Source of the DNA: Hedera helix
Lineage: Eukaryota; Streptophyta; Magnoliopsida; Apiales; Araliaceae
DNA: 64,000 nucleotides
Assembly (NCBI GenBank): GCA_947179155.2
Contig: OX359267.1
Location: 54,822,792-54,886,791, forward strand
Direction: 5' to 3'
A program made the translations under genes and the position numbers. Below are positions 34,179-49,052 of the stretch, piece after piece. Under the pieces are notes generated by a model that saw only the letters and a program-made list of their open reading frames with translations, did not search any database and had not been told where the DNA came from. Each line of letters starts with the position of its first letter. Positions within the stretch are counted from its first letter, which is position 1.

Positions 34179-37100
34179 CGCCACGTGCAACCTTGATAAA
34201 GACGTCCTCTAAAGTTGTGTCTGCCAAACCCCAGGCATGAACTGTGAACTTACCCTTTGCCTTCTCGACGGCTTGGAAAACATCTGCAATTCGTACCTCT
34301 TGTTTTGGCATCTCAAATTTCTGAGTCCCGGATATTTTGTATATCCTGTTAGCATTAGGGGAAAGATGGTGCACCAAGTTCTCGACTTCCTCCTCATGAT
34401 TTGATGATGTTGTCATTGTAAACACGTAAGAGCCTCCGTATCTAGCCTTTAACTGCCATAACCCATTACAATGCTATTTGTTAATTGTAAGAAATGATAA
34501 AGGAGTTGAAGCTCAGATACTTGTGTGATGGAATGTGTGTAATAGTCCCTATATTGGATGAACGCATTTTAATAAGAAATGGCTCAAGAAAACATGTTTA
34601 GGTAGATCTAGTAGATCGACCACTAGTTAATATTGTAGTAATGTGCTCTGTTAGCAACTCAGCAATAAATTACAGATCTGCCGTCACTCCATACTATCCT
34701 GACTTAATGAACTATAAAACTTGTTTAGATAACTAGCAAGTAATATGCAGCAGCTCCTACCATAGACTTCACGAGAGGTTCGAAATTGGAGATAGCGAGA
34801 CTGCCAAGAAAGGACAAGACGTTGATACTAAAAATCACTTTGAGCTAGGAATACTTGTAATGCAGAAGAGAAAGAAAAGAGGGAGGGAGAGAGAGAGAGA
34901 GAGACTGAATGGGTAAAAGCAATGCATAATGTTGCTTGGTACAAGAGGAAACCGTTTAGGAAATTTTCAGCTATTATAGACAAGATAGTTATAGTATCTA
35001 TGATGCCTTGAACTAATTTTGCCCAAGAAAATAAGGTAACATGCGCTTCAAAAGATTTGTGTAGAAAATTTTCAATAAATTTTGGGATCAAAACCATGTT
35101 GTAGTGCTACACATTTAGCATACCATAATGCATGCTAATATACACATTTAATAAATCATCAAGGAGAAACGGGGTTAATTTTACTCCACTTATAATTCCA
35201 TAAGAGACGGTTGATTACTTTTCCAGGAGTTAATCAGTGTGGTCATTACAGTATAACATCTCAAGGTGAAGGTGCTTATAAATTATATCGCCTTTTTGAA
35301 GGTTGGGTGGGGTGAGAGGGGTTATTATCCAGAAATAGATTGCACATGGTTAGCATTTTACCACATGGTGCAAATTAGAAAAGTAGCTTAGGGTAAGAAT
35401 TTTTATATAGAAGGCTTGTATGAGATGAAGGATATTTTACTTGAATATGCATTGAACTAAGAATTAGCTTGGCTGTTTTCTCTATCCCTCTCTGTATCTC
35501 TCTGTATCCTCTCTATAACCTCTCTATATTTATCTATCTTCCTTCCAAATCGCTAACAATTTCTCTCTTATTCTCCGTTGTTGCACTAATCAAACTTAGA
35601 TTTAATCTATCTTCCTTCCAAACCACTAACAATTTCTCTCTTATTCTCCGTTGTTGCACTAATCAAACTTAGATTTAATTTACATGGCTTCATCACCATC
35701 AAAGGTACTGTGAGTTACTGCACATTATCACATCGCCATTGATTTCTAGTTTTACCCTAATCTGTATCAAGATCATTTCTAGCACCTAAAACCGATCATC
35801 ACAAGTTCTTTACCTACTCTGCTTGAGTTACCACTGCTGCATACTTGTTGCTACCAAATTCAACAACTAATCATCACTGTTACTTGATATAATCTCCTTG
35901 GATCTGGATTTATTAAGCTCAAGCTTGGTTTGAGCTTAACAGGTGCGATGCAATCTGGGGGATTTTATTTTATTTTATTTTTAAAAAATGATAAAATATA
36001 AATAAAAAAACATACAAATGCATCAAACCCATAGTACCTCTTTGGGATTTCCTATACACTGCAAGCTGCCATCCACAAAAATTCCTAAACGATCACAAAG
36101 ATGCTCTGCCTCTTCCATTGAATGTGCTGTCATCAATTGGATGAGCTATATCAGGCATTATAAAGGAACTCATTCTTGATGATGTTAATCGAGTTAGAAA
36201 CAGTGTGTAATCATACTACAGGTCAAAATCGGACAGAGATAAAGATATCTAAATTATTTAAGTCCAGCAATGTGTGTGTGAAGAGAGAGTACTGGTGAGA
36301 ATGATTGCCCGATCTTGCTTGGCCCGCTTCACCACAGTCCATAAATTATTTCTTGAAGCTGGATCAAGTCCCGTACTTGGTTCATCCATGTAGACAACCT
36401 TGCAACAATTTCAACTAACATAAAATTATGGTATTACAACAGTTAAAATATATGCTGACTTTAAGATACAACACAACTGAAGCTGTCCCACAGAACCTAA
36501 GTGGAGGCAGAAGGTTCACTTAACCACAATTACTAGAATGTAATGGAGAATATATGTATATATAGTTATACACACACACACACACACACCCACACATTTA
36601 TTCAAACCATCTTTTATTAATGACATTCTACAACATGAACAGACGGACACATACCTTGGGATCCCCAATTAGTGATATGGCAACACTTAGCCGCCTCTTC
36701 ATACCTCCACTGTACTTTCCTGCCTGCTTGTCAGCAACCCCTCCATTGAAAAGATTAACACTCTTGAGAGATTCTTCCACAGCCTGCAATAACATAACAA
36801 AGAATCTAAAATATTTTTTTTTGCTTTGTAGACTAGATTAGTAAACAAAAGCACTGTTCATAATGCTACTTTATATACACTGTCTCACGAACTAACACAC
36901 ACATTTGGTAGAATTTTCAAGGAAGATCCTACAAAAAAGTGGAATCAGAAAGTAGATACGTATCTTGAGATAAATTTACCTTCTTTTCTCATTATTTCAG
37001 GAATTGGTTGCAAGTTACCAACTTAGGGTTTTAATTCTGTTGCAATGATAAACTTGCAAAACTTAGACAAGCTAGTGTATAGTTGAAGAAATTTAAGCTC

Positions 37101-40100
37101 ATATCCTTCCCTCCCACATTTATTATCATCTTCCTAAAACTAGTAAATATTAAACATACAGATAATCGTGGTAATGCTCCACCTAGAAGTCTCTTATAAG
37201 AATAAATGGTTCTACAAATGCAAAAGGAAGATAACAAGACTATCTCAAGTAAAGGCAAGTACAGCTTACCTGGGTTAGAGCAGACCCTTTAAGGTTCTTA
37301 AGCCTTCCATAAAATAGCAAGTGTTCCCTTCCTGTTAAGGTTTCCCAGAGCAGGCTGTATAATTGTGCAAAAAATGTAAACTAAGCCATTATCATCCTCT
37401 GGACTATTACTTGGTGAAAACAACAGAAACTATAATTTTGTCTTCATGATGTTTAATAACATTCACACTTACTCATGTTGAGGACACACACCCATGTTGG
37501 CATATATTCTGTTCATATCGGTACGTATATCCAGGCCCTCGATGTATGCTGTGCCAGAGGTTGGCTTTATGAGACCTATCATCTGTTTGCAGACATTATA
37601 TATTTAGTCGCAGGAATGCCAAGCTCAACTACTAAAAAATCCAAAACTAGAAAAATAACCAATTTCTAAGTTTTTTTAGGTTCAAGGGTAGTTGAAATTA
37701 TGAAAAAGTAATATTAGACGAGCCACCAAATCAAGATAAAACCTCCCTGAAACCGATTTATTTGATGATTCCATAAATAAGAATTTATTATCAATAATAA
37801 AATAGAAGATTTAGTGTGATTTTGTACTAACCATACTAATAAAAGAGGTTTTGCCAGCACCATTGGGACCAAGCATACCAAAGCACTCCCCTTGAGGCAA
37901 AGCAAGTGACAACCCTCTAACTGCAAATTTCTCAGGGTTTCCATCTCTCCCTGGATACACTTTCTTGAGGTTGTCACAGACAATAGAATGACTTGTGCTT
38001 GATTCAAGTAGTAACTGTTCAACCCTCTCTGTCTGAGGGGGAAAAAAAGGAGACCACCAGGCGGGTGGGGGGGATCAGTCATATAGCCACATTTAGAAGA
38101 CGTCACAATGAGCAAACTAAAGTCGACTAGAAGTAAACATAAAATGATACAAGGTATCAATCAGATTAATGAATGTTGTCCTTATTTAAAACATGGAACA
38201 GTAATAATATAATCGAGAATTTCTTGGTCAATAAACAAAGATTATACAAGTCATCATCGCTATCTTATTTTTTGAATGGTAACTTTCATCTTGTATGGAA
38301 AGTCAAATGAAAGAAATACCTCTTTTCAAACATTTATAGCCCAACAGTTCTTTTTTGTGATGTTTAAGAAAAGGGCAACTTCAAAAAGTTCATGACACAA
38401 TCTTTTAGTTTCTCAGACTATTTTTTCAATTGGTTCTACAAGAAAATAATGTAACTTGTAACACTTTTGGATGTTAGTTCTGATTGCTTTGTTTCTTCAT
38501 TTAGCCTGAACTAAACACAACCTGAAAGAGCAGGAATCATCAACAAGAATTTTAAATCTTACATAGTCGGAGTTTAATCTAGGTATTATAACCACTAAAT
38601 GCTTTAATAATGTACAAATAACTTAAGGGTTTGATATTCCAATGTTATAGATCTGCAGCCCTTTTCAATACAGAATGTAAGGACAAGAGGGTTTAAGGTG
38701 TACCACTAAGAAAGAGCAAGAAGGAAGGAAACTCTGTACTATCTCCATCCCAAAGTGGACTCTCATTTTGGATTATCCAAAAGAGGAAGTTGGAATCCCA
38801 ATTTGGGATGGAGGGAGTACTACAATTATGCGCTCATTAATAATGCTAATATGTAAAGGGCCAGAACGTAATTTCCTTCCTCTTTCCCCAAATCTTAGGT
38901 GGAAAGGAAATGGTGGACCAGAAGAAAGGACGTAATTACCTTCCCAATCCCGACTTCCTTTAACTTCTCCCATCTATATGGACTATAAATGATGGGAACG
39001 ATATGCATAATCCTCAATCGCGGACCAGGTCAAACACTTTTTTCAAAGGTAAACTAGCACTTTCTCAATAAATACTAACAACATGTGTGTATATTTATAC
39101 AAGCAGTACCTCTTGGGCAACATCCTGTTTCTCCATCTCAACAATAACTTTAGAACTCTGTCTTTGCAGACTAGGTTTTCGGAATGAAGGCGAACGCTTC
39201 TTTCGCAACTTTTGCAAGAAAAATAGAGGACTTCTTCCAACACCACTTCCTGATGCTACAACTTGATCTATATAGTATGCAACAAAGAACACCACCAACC
39301 ATTCCACAAACATGATAATTAAGATCTCTCTCATCCCATTAGTACCATCACTTAAATCTCTCCATCGCATGCCATCGGTCCCCATATAATTTCCAGTGAA
39401 TGCATATTGTGAGAACTCATATAATCCACGGTATAGAGAAAAACCAGGATATATCTCCATAACTATAATCCAGCCTCCTACAAAAATTTAAAAATAAATT
39501 TATAGTGATAATAGCCAGCAAAAAGGTAGTATAAGAGAAAAACAAGAGAACATTTAGTAAAAAGCAACTATTAGTTGGTATGCTAAGGTCAGTAAACACA
39601 CGGTTGCTTAAAAGATCACTTGGCTCCATATGTTTTACTCTTGAAATGGAAAGTCTTCTTTGTATTTTGAGCTTTGACATATTACAATATCATGAAGAGG
39701 TAACCATCTAAAAACATTGAATTTTTATTAAATGTTGTCTGCATCCCAATTCCCATAGGAGGAAAGTAAGCGTATATGGATATATGGAAGAGGCACTGTG
39801 CAAAAAAGTTGCTAGCCAGGTTCAAAATTTCTTCTTACTTACTTGGGAATGATTCATCTTGAAGAAAGAACTGGAAAAGAAAGCCTCCCAAGAGTCCAGT
39901 CCCAAAGACCATGATATAGCCTATAACTGTGATAACCAAAATTTGAAAAGGAGTTAATGAATCAGGATGTTCGAATATTCCTAGACGAAATGCATTTCTT
40001 ATTATCAGAGGACTCTAGAAAACATAAACTAGGTTAGATCCAACCTGTAGCAGTCTTCACGTTGGAGAATACTGCGGCTACTAGAAAGGCCAACGAAATT

Positions 40101-43100
40101 TGCAAGTTCACATAGATGAGATAAAACACAAATTGGATGCTGTAGTCGTTAAGCGTGAAAAATTTCAACCCTACAAGAATGAGATGCATTAAAATAACTC
40201 TAAACAGAATCCAAATCATGGAAGCAGTTCATTGGTTGTGTTATTACCTATAACTGAGCCGAATATCACAAAACATAACATATAGACTGAAGATATGACA
40301 AGAAAATAAGCATAAGTAATCATCCAATACGGGCCATCACCAAGTCCATGCATTTTCATCATAATTCTTAAATTTTGTTCCTTCTCATAAACCAGAGATG
40401 ATAAAACGACCTGCAACAGAAAGAATTTTCAATGACTACATATGAAGAGGCAAGTAAATGAAGGATATATATTCATAAAATTATCAGCTATATATAAAGA
40501 ATTACTTATCGAAAAATGACTACGCTATTACACGCAATTACTTCCCTTATTTATGAGGAGCACACTAGCTCATGATTATCTACTTATGATAACTAATTAG
40601 CGCTTGATTATCAAGAGATTTATATTAATGAAAAATTAAAACATTCATTTAGCATGAATTCCTTCTCTAAGGGTGACCATAGTTACGTAGATTACTAAAT
40701 TAATCATCATGTCTCTTAAAGAACAATAGAGGGAACTAAATGTGTGTTCTTATGAAAAAAGAGCTCCAACGGGAGAATGAAAAAACAAAGTAATGTGGCT
40801 AATTATTAATAAACTAAATCTATTTTCCACTATAATCCATATATCTACAATTTGTATATCAATTTGCCACAAGAATCCTACCTATCATGCATTTAGTTCC
40901 TTGTCTTACCTTTTGAGGCGTATTACACATAAAGATCAAGCAAAATATTATTTCACCTCCCTTTTAAAGTCTACTTCTATAGTTTGGTGGCTTTTGTATC
41001 ATGCATTTTCCCTCATTTCCAAACTAAAAATAAAAATAGGAAAATCAACTAATAAATAACACTACAAGGAAAATCCATATTCATAAAAATAGGATTCATC
41101 AAATTTAACTATAATAGAATGGAAGACCCTTGGCTATTCTAATTCCTAATAGATTCGATCACAGATAAAAATAGAATAGATGTCAACAAGTTAATGTTTT
41201 CTATAGCAGCAAGACGATAACTTTAAAAGAACATAAAAGAAACTCAACAATTGTATAAACCTCAACAAATCGAAACCAAATGCTTTGATTAAAACCGATG
41301 TGCCGCAAGTAACAGACTTCACTTACGGGGAATAGTTGTAGAATGACCCATGTAAAAAAGAGAGGTCCCAGGAGAGAAGAGAAATCCAGTCTAAGTTGGG
41401 TTTCAGGCTTGGGCATTTCTTTGACAAATTCAAATAGCATATTTGTAGCAGGACCCAACAGAAATTGGAGGTAGGCATTTGACATCTGTAGAAATATGTA
41501 TTGTAAAGGTGAGGTTTTCTCATTAGTTGTCATTAACGCAGCAACTTTTATATAGTTTCAACTGGAAGGAGTAAATATATCAGCTAAACAGTAAATGAAA
41601 TAATCTGTGGAAAGTAGAGAAAATGTCAACTACGTAAAAGAAAATGTGCAATAGATGAATCCTTCTTGTTCATTATATAAATTGATTGGATGAGATGCAT
41701 CATATTAGAATTTCACCATAATGTAGCACAGAAGTTACAGAACTAAAGATGATGCTTACTGGGGTAGTTTAACTAAAAGAATTGAAAAAAAAAAAGATAA
41801 AAGAATCTTGATATGCTCTAATATTTTTAACAATAATAATAATAACTAGTCAGATATTCTAACCTTAGTTCAAGGTCAACAAAAGAAGGTATATTTTACC
41901 ACAAGACGAAATTGGCCTGCACAGTTCCAAAAGGGCCCCAATCTCACATGCGGCAGCAAAAGTTGAAAGACCAGGTAATATTTGTGGGGGTTTGATTTAT
42001 CAAGACAATTAAAACCTTTGATTATAGTTATCGAGTATCAATATATCTTAATTATGGTATTAGTGAAGCATGTATTAGTTCAACAAAAGAAGAAAGTAAG
42101 CTCCCTTAACCATAGGAAGCTTTTCCCTGCATAAGTGATTAAGCTCCAATAAGTAGACATTACTGATTAACACACAGAGAAGACATAACTGGCACTGAAG
42201 AGAACGACCAAAATTTGGTGTGGTGTCGCAAGCACCCAAAAATAAAATCTTACTTTGGAAAATAAATATGTAGTAGTGCAAGTAAAAGTCGATCCCACAG
42301 AGAATGATTATTTAATTTTATGTTTTGTAAACTAAAATTGGGGGGTTTTTAATTAAAGAAGTAATTTAACTAAAATAAATATGCAAGTAATTTAATGAAA
42401 TAAATAAGAAAAAAAAAACCTTGGTTTAAGTCAACATCCACCATCAAGAATTTACAACTAATCACTGATGCAAGAATAATTCAATTCATATTTTAAATAT
42501 TCAACGTAGAATAATTACTCCAATTCGAATGATTTTCCTATCTCTCCTTAATTTTAGTTAAGTAGAAACAAGCGATCTAAATAACCCTTACTACCAAATA
42601 ATCTCAGACAAGCGCTAAAGATTTAACCTAGTAGCAGCATAAAGAAATAGAGAAATCGTTGAACTAAACAACACAATCCAAGCGTCTGCATTTAATTTAG
42701 ATGAATATTTTTCCTAAGATATAACAATCTTTTGATATGCAAAATAATTATTAATCTTAGTTGCTTCGCAAATTAAAGTGACCAAACAATTACGGATTTG
42801 ATATTTAATTTAGCAGTAGATTTCAACGAATAATAAACTAGTGTGCACCCTAGCAATTAAACGAATTAATCATAACATTAAACATAGAAAAATATTCAAT
42901 ACTCAAAATATAAATTGAGCAATTAAAATAAATTAGATCTCACAGTGTATAAATCTTGATGGCTTCAATCACTTAAACCAAGAAAAAGAATTTAGCTACT
43001 CATAATTCTAGAGAGCACCAAAGAATAGAAGAGAGAATTTCTAAATTATTACACGATCACATTTTCTTTCAATAGAAGTCAGATGGATGAATTATCTTTA

Positions 43101-46078
43101 CATGTTTATATTTCCTCCATGCTTCAACTTAAAGGGCATCCAAGCCAACCTTGAATATTGGCCTTATGGTGATAAAGAAGTTATACTTTCCCATTTCAAG
43201 TAATAGAAATTATGTCTAAATGAGCAGGACTTTAAAATGTATATCATTTACAATTTACATTTAATGACTAGGAGAACGTAAGTTGCTAAATACAATACAT
43301 CCTAGGATGATGACAATCTTACACTTTCTTCTTATCCCATCATCTCCTTGACTTGTTTTATACTGGTTTTGTCACTTATGTTAAACTATATTCTAATGAG
43401 GTCCCAAATTACTTTTGCATAAGATGCGAAAAGGTATTATCTCCTGTGGTTTTCTCGTTCAACATCATATAGCCATATGAAGTTAATAAGACTTTTATGT
43501 AATAAATCAAAATAAAACTTCTTTGAGCTAACATATAGTTAGATAACGTAAATGGATTATATTTGGAGCCTAGAAAAGCTCAGAGAGTTAAAAGACAAGT
43601 ATGAAGGTTATCGAGTTCAGAGTAAATACCAAATTTACTGAGCGAGGAACCCGCGTCAATCCAATAGGAGTACTGCCAGTGTCATTCTTATAGGTGGAGT
43701 TATACCATATACTCACATTGAATTTATTCGCATTTGAATTTAAGAGATCGTAGCCTGTAAGGAAAACAATTTAAAGGTCAGGTCAATCTCATAAGAATTG
43801 AAACTTTGAAGTAGTGTTGTTGCTGTTGTTGTTGTTGCTTATTATGATATATTATATATAAAGACTAGTATTATATATATATGCACCATAATACAAACCT
43901 GCTATTATCTCATTAATCTTCCTCTCAGAATTTCCTTTCCTGTAACCCTTATATAGCTCATCATTGATTTCAGAAGAACTATTGCGCCATAAATGTAAAC
44001 CTTGAACACATCTTACCTCTAAATGTAAGACAAAAAGTAAATAAATGAAGGTTAAGGAAATTCTGCAGATAATATCAAACACGGTGAGAACTTATCAACA
44101 ACAAAAAATAAAAAATTGCACACGAGAGAGAGAGGAGCACACACACACATGCAGAGTATTACTGACTATGACACAAATGTCTAATGAAATTCCTGTCAAG
44201 CAAACTCTATTTTCAAATGAAATTATCTAGTTTCCAGGATTAATCCCTCATCAAACATAATCTCATGAACAAGAGACCGAAAAACCTTGAAAGAAGAGAC
44301 CAGAAAACATAAGGTAGCCCAATTAGATCTATGAGCCAGCCTAATTCTTCCCCTATTTCATCCCAAACTGCTGTTTCAGCCACACATAACAGAGTTAATC
44401 TATATATCTTGCTTATGTCAATGCAATTACAGATGTGACCTCAAAGTATTAAACACAACAGAAAATTGAAGCCATAGTCGTGAATTTTAATTCCATACCT
44501 TGCTGCACTGCAATGGATGCTGCTTGGAGGGAAAAAGAAAATGTAGAGTTAGGAGCACACTGGTTTTGAAGATAATAGACTGGCAGATTTGAGAAGAAAG
44601 CCGGATCAAGAAAATTGGTATCTTCAGTCTGTGATTCTGATCCCTGAAATGTTTCAATTAGTCATACTCAAAGCAACGCTGAAAAAACATAAATTATAAA
44701 CAAAATAAAGATTAATATGTTTCTCAATAATTTAAGAATGTTAAATAAAATGAAATGTGATGGATAGGACCAACAACTAACCAAAGCAATGTTGGGCAAA
44801 TTATCATTGGAGAAATTCTGAGGGACAGAACTTCTGAACATAGTTGCACCCAGGCCTATCATGTTCAATATAAAGCATGAAAGAGTAAGATAATAAGGAT
44901 TAACAAGGTAATAACACACTAGATAAATTAATTAATGCTACCAAACTACTAAGGGTCAGAGAAAAAGATTTGCATACTTTGTCCGAGAGAATGGTTATTC
45001 CCAGTCAGAAGAATAGTGGCAGGACAGGACCCTGTAATCTTGCATGACTCATTGGGCAAGTCTCCATGTGAAAAAAAGTCAGTTCTCACTGCACGATACT
45101 CAGGAGCTGGTATTTGTAACAAAGGAGGCCATTGTGGTGGGCTACGAATGGGGCAGCTAAATCCTTGTTTTAAAGTCGAATATTCAATCCCACACACTCT
45201 TTCACATTGGCCATCCCCATTGGTATCAATACAAGTGCAGCCACATTTGTTTGAGGGTTTGTCCAATTCAGTGTTAACTAATTTTTGGATGAGAACAAGT
45301 AACAAGCAGAGTACAAATGGGAATAAGATTAGTCGGACATTTGTTCTCATATTCCGTTTCTGCAACAAGGAATGATGAAGACAATAAGTACTGAAAATCA
45401 TTAGAAACTACCAACATTTAAGTGCTTAATTATCTCAGTGATTTAAGAACCACAGTAACAGCTTTCAAGCTTATTCTCTTTCAATTAAATAACAATTACT
45501 CTGATAAGTTCATCAAAACTAAGCAAATGAAGATAAGTTAGACCTATAAGACAATTCATCTCATAGCACCCTTGATTAGTAGGTATAATACTAGAAACTG
45601 AACTTTTCTTGTTAATATATAATACAACCTAAAAATATTCACATCGGAATTTTCTAATAGGTAAAACTAACTTTTAACAGTGATCATGAAAGTTCAAATA
45701 ATTATCTATTTAGTTTTCTCCTTGCCTTTCTTTTTTTACTCTTACACATTAGTTTCAGACACCCTGACTAGAATGGGTAAAAAGGTAATGAGTTGAGCTG
45801 AGTTTATCATGGAAGTACACTGTGGTAGACAAGAAAATCATGGCATTATTAGTTATTTTTATGAAAGAGAATGTGAGATACTAGCTTCAAACAATCAATC
45901 CGTCATTCGTTGAACCGCATGTTTTTGAACCGCATGTTTTAGTATTTTTGAATTGAATCGCTTCATAGAATCAATTGACCTTTAAAAATTGTAGCAAACA
46001 AACAAATATAAGAAGTTAAAACAATAAGCCAAATCACAAGGGGCACGGCAAAGCTGAGTCAAAGTTTTTTAAATGAAG

Positions 46079-46128
<50 letters not shown>

Positions 46129-46788
46129 TAGATATATAGATAGAAGTAGCTGATAAGACAAAGATGCCTCCACAACATCATATTTAATCTAGGATTGCAT
46201 ATAAATATTGTAAGAGTTTTAAGTTCATCACAGCTCTAGAAAGTGCACAAAGCGTAATTGCAGGCCTTCCAGCTTTCTTCATCAGACTCTTGAATACATA
46301 ACATAATTGACTGGTTCCATAATCTAGCCTTATGAATCTAGACTGCTTTTGCAGGTAATATGAATCTGCTAAATATTGGCCACCTGGACATTAGGCATTC
46401 CTTGAAAATTGGTGGGAGAATGTCCAAATCAACAATAATAGTGACAGAAATAAATCATCATAAATCTCAACCTTTGTCCAGTATTATTGAGGGGAAATTT
46501 TATCACTGGCAAAACTTGTCATTAACTGTTTCAAGATTCTCATACTTTTCCCACACTAATCAAAAACAAATGAGAATGCATAATTACTTGACCAAACCAT
46601 AAAAAAATCTGTTCGAATAGTTGGTTGTGAATTTTCAGGCGTCAGAAATAGAACTTAATGAATGATGAAAATATCAAGGTTACAAAATTGAAATAACACA
46701 CAGTGACTACCTGGAATGTCAAATTCTTTCTGAGCAAAGCGTTGGCCTGAGTCCAGAAGCTAGAAGGTCCATGTGATAAATCCGCCAT
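34153..46788 (-). CDS. half-size ABC transporter, subfamily A (ABCA3-12/ABCA7-like), 947 aa, 18 exons
   Basis: Exons: 46788-46711, 45359-44978, 44855-44782, 44643-44499, 44018-43899, 43754-43630, 41485-41327, 40410-40248, 40170-40045, 39926-39843, 39477-39110, 38032-37832, 37582-37473, 37354-37270, 36783-36655, 36398-36293, 36126-36038, 34452-34153. Every phase closes, giving 947 aa. The order is membrane domain then one ATPase domain. A first membrane helix (about 36-54) is followed by a large lumenal loop rich in Cys and Asn-X-Ser/Thr, then further helices in exons 7-11 (MKMHGLGDGPYWM, QFVFYLIYVNLQISLAFLV). In the ATPase domain Walker A is GPNGAGKT (663-670), the signature YSGGM is at 764-768, Walker B VVYMDEP at 784-790 and the switch His at 820. 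The plant family moves lipids or acyl compounds at internal membranes. Arabidopsis ABCA9 is linked to fatty acid import into the ER for seed oil. As a half transporter it needs a partner. The substrate is not readable from sequence. Confidence 0.95.
34453..36037 (-). other. last intron (17) of the ABCA3-12-type gene, 1.6 kb
   Basis: It lies between the donor GAG|GTACTA at 36037 and the acceptor TATGGCAG at 34453. It is the second-longest intron of the gene and holds a (GA)n run at about 34877-34903 and a 73-bp tandem duplication at 35532-35677. I see no coding sequence in it. Confidence 0.75.
35532..35677. repeat. 73-bp tandem duplication
   Basis: Two adjacent copies (about 35532-35604 and 35605-35677) share the blocks CTATCTTCCTTCCAAA, CTAACAATTTCTCTCTTATT and GTTGCACTAATCAAACTTAG. 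They differ only by a few bases near the start (AATCG against ACCA). Confidence 0.88.
41486..43629 (-). other. intron 6 of the ABCA3-12-type gene, 2.1 kb, with inserted repeat
   Basis: The donor TTTG|GTATTT and acceptor TTTCTACAG fit the exons in phase 0. The part at about 42215-43030 begins near GTGTCGCAAGC and contains GTCGATCCCACAGAGAATG, a phrase common in plant repeat DNA. It has the look of a transposon-derived insertion, with no open frame of note. Confidence 0.5.
45360..46710 (-). other. intron 1 of the ABCA3-12-type gene
   Basis: It lies between CCAG|GTAGTC (46710) and GTTGCAG (45360). It contains a (TA)n microsatellite at 46082-46126 and no coding sequence. Confidence 0.8.
46082..46126. 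repeat. (TA)n microsatellite
   Basis: About 22 TA units in intron 1 of the ABCA gene. Confidence 0.9.
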
Positions 46789-48009
46789 TGATAGGCCCTC
46801 TTTCTCCCCTTCTATCTCTCTATCTATATATATGGAATGCAAATTCCACCGTTAGAATGAGACTTGGCGCCAAAGTAAAGCGAATGATACGTTTAATTAT
46901 CTTTCTGCTTCAATGAAGAAGCCAATTTTCTTCTTCCCCTTCGCGTGAAATTTATGAAATATATGTATGCACGTCTGGGAGTGTCGACTGCAAAAAGGAA
47001 TCACTGGCCCCTGCAAAATGACGAACCCGTCCTTTTATCTTTGTAGTATTGACGAGAACTACACTTGTTTTTATGACTATAATGACCTTTACGCGTCTAT
47101 CGTACAAGCCCAGAATTACCCCTGTAATAACTTCTCTTTTTTCTCTTTTAACGCACGCTATTTTTAATAGACACGTGCACACTCTAAATAAGAATTACGC
47201 TAGGGCTCATTCATAAATGACATATTTTTTTGATCTATACTTAAAATTTTAATAAATTTATAAGTTAAAATTTTAATAAATTTATAAATAAAAGTGTTTG
47301 ACATCACTTTTATTTATAAGTTAAAAATTATAAGTAATAATTGTGGATGTGTTTGGTTAATAATGATTTATAAGTTAAAATAAAATATAAATATTACTAA
47401 AATGTCTTTAAATAAAAAGAATATTAAAAAAATAAAAGAAGGCATTTATGTCATTTTATAGTCGTTAACCAACTTACAAAAATAACTTATAATTCAAATT
47501 TTTTAAGCAACAAATACTTACTAATTTTTTTAACTTATAAATACAAAAAGAATAATTCCAAAAAAAAATTTTTTGACTTGCCTATTTATAAATTAAGTTA
47601 ATTAATTTAAAAGTAATTTTCGAACAGATATTAAGATCCACCTATATTCTCATGTAGTGGAGTGTATAATACTTATTATTATTTTGAACATTAAGATTTT
47701 TTCGTTCAAAAAGAGTGAGGGTAAGGGGGGAGAGCTACAAAAACCATTCTATTAGTTTGCTTTAGATTCATAAATAATAATAATATTAATAATAAACGAG
47801 TTTGCCTTTTAGATTAATTTCTCCCAATTTAGCCCAATGACCTTTAGATTTCATATTTAATTTTTTTTTTATACGAGATTTATTTAACTCCTTATATAAG
47901 ATTTGATTAAATATTATAATTTTAATTAAGCATAAAAAATCATACTTGTAGTGCTTTCTTAATTGGGGCTTCAAAAAAACAACTTTTCTTTTGAGATAAC
48001 ATTATCATA

Positions 48010-48050
<41 letters not shown>

Positions 48051-48558
48051 TACGGAGTTAATCTATAACAACTGATTTTTATTGCTATTATTCCAATAAC
48101 TTAAAATTAACTTTAAAAACATGCCGTTAGAAGTTCTAGTGACAGAGTAAAAAAAAAAATTCAAATCTGCCGTTAGAATCTCTAATAGAAGTTTTGAAAA
48201 TTTTTTTTGCCCTATCACTAGAGACTTTAGGGGCAGAAACTCTCACAGTAAAAATACTCCCTGTTTTGTTACCTAAACAATAATCCAGTAACCAATCACT
48301 GTGAATACGGCCCCATATATATATATTCTCTCACATTTTCTATTTAATTTTTTTACTACGCAAATATAATTTGTCCTATAAATACTAGTATATTATTAAG
48401 GGAGAGGGAGAAAAATAATTACTTTCTTGAAATTATGTCACATGCAACTCTTTTTCTCCTTTTATTTTTAAAATCTCTCACATTTTTTTACCTATATTTT
48501 ATAATTTTTAATTAAAATTTATTTTTAAATTGTATGCATATAATGTGTGACATAAATA

Positions 48559-48602
<44 letters not shown>

Positions 48603-49018
48603 GTAAATAGTAATACAATTAAAAGTGTTTAATTGTTTGTCATGGTACTTAAATTTTACCCAATAATTAAACGAATTTGCCTTTTAGATTAATGGACGTA
48701 ATAGTGTACGCCATCCATCAAACTAAACAAAGTCTGTCTTAGCATTACGAAAACAATTCATCGTATCCTCCTTGCTTGCAGCTTAATTATATTTAAAATA
48801 TAAATACATAGATTGATTCATCAACATTGAAATTGAGAACTATCAACATTGAAACTGGGAACTAGATTCGACCCTTTTTTTAGCTAAATTGATTCGATTT
48901 GTTACCGAATATAAAAATATTTAGCTACGAGTCCAGACATATAGTTCAGGGCCTTCCGCCAGGGGCGGATCTAATTGCCTGCACCGGCTTTTTCAAAAAT
49001 AATTATTTTTCATGGGTA

Positions 49019-49052
<34 letters not shown>

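Noticed and set aside
45016..45375. 119-codon plus-strand open frame
   Set aside because: It is the antisense shadow of ABCA exon 2.
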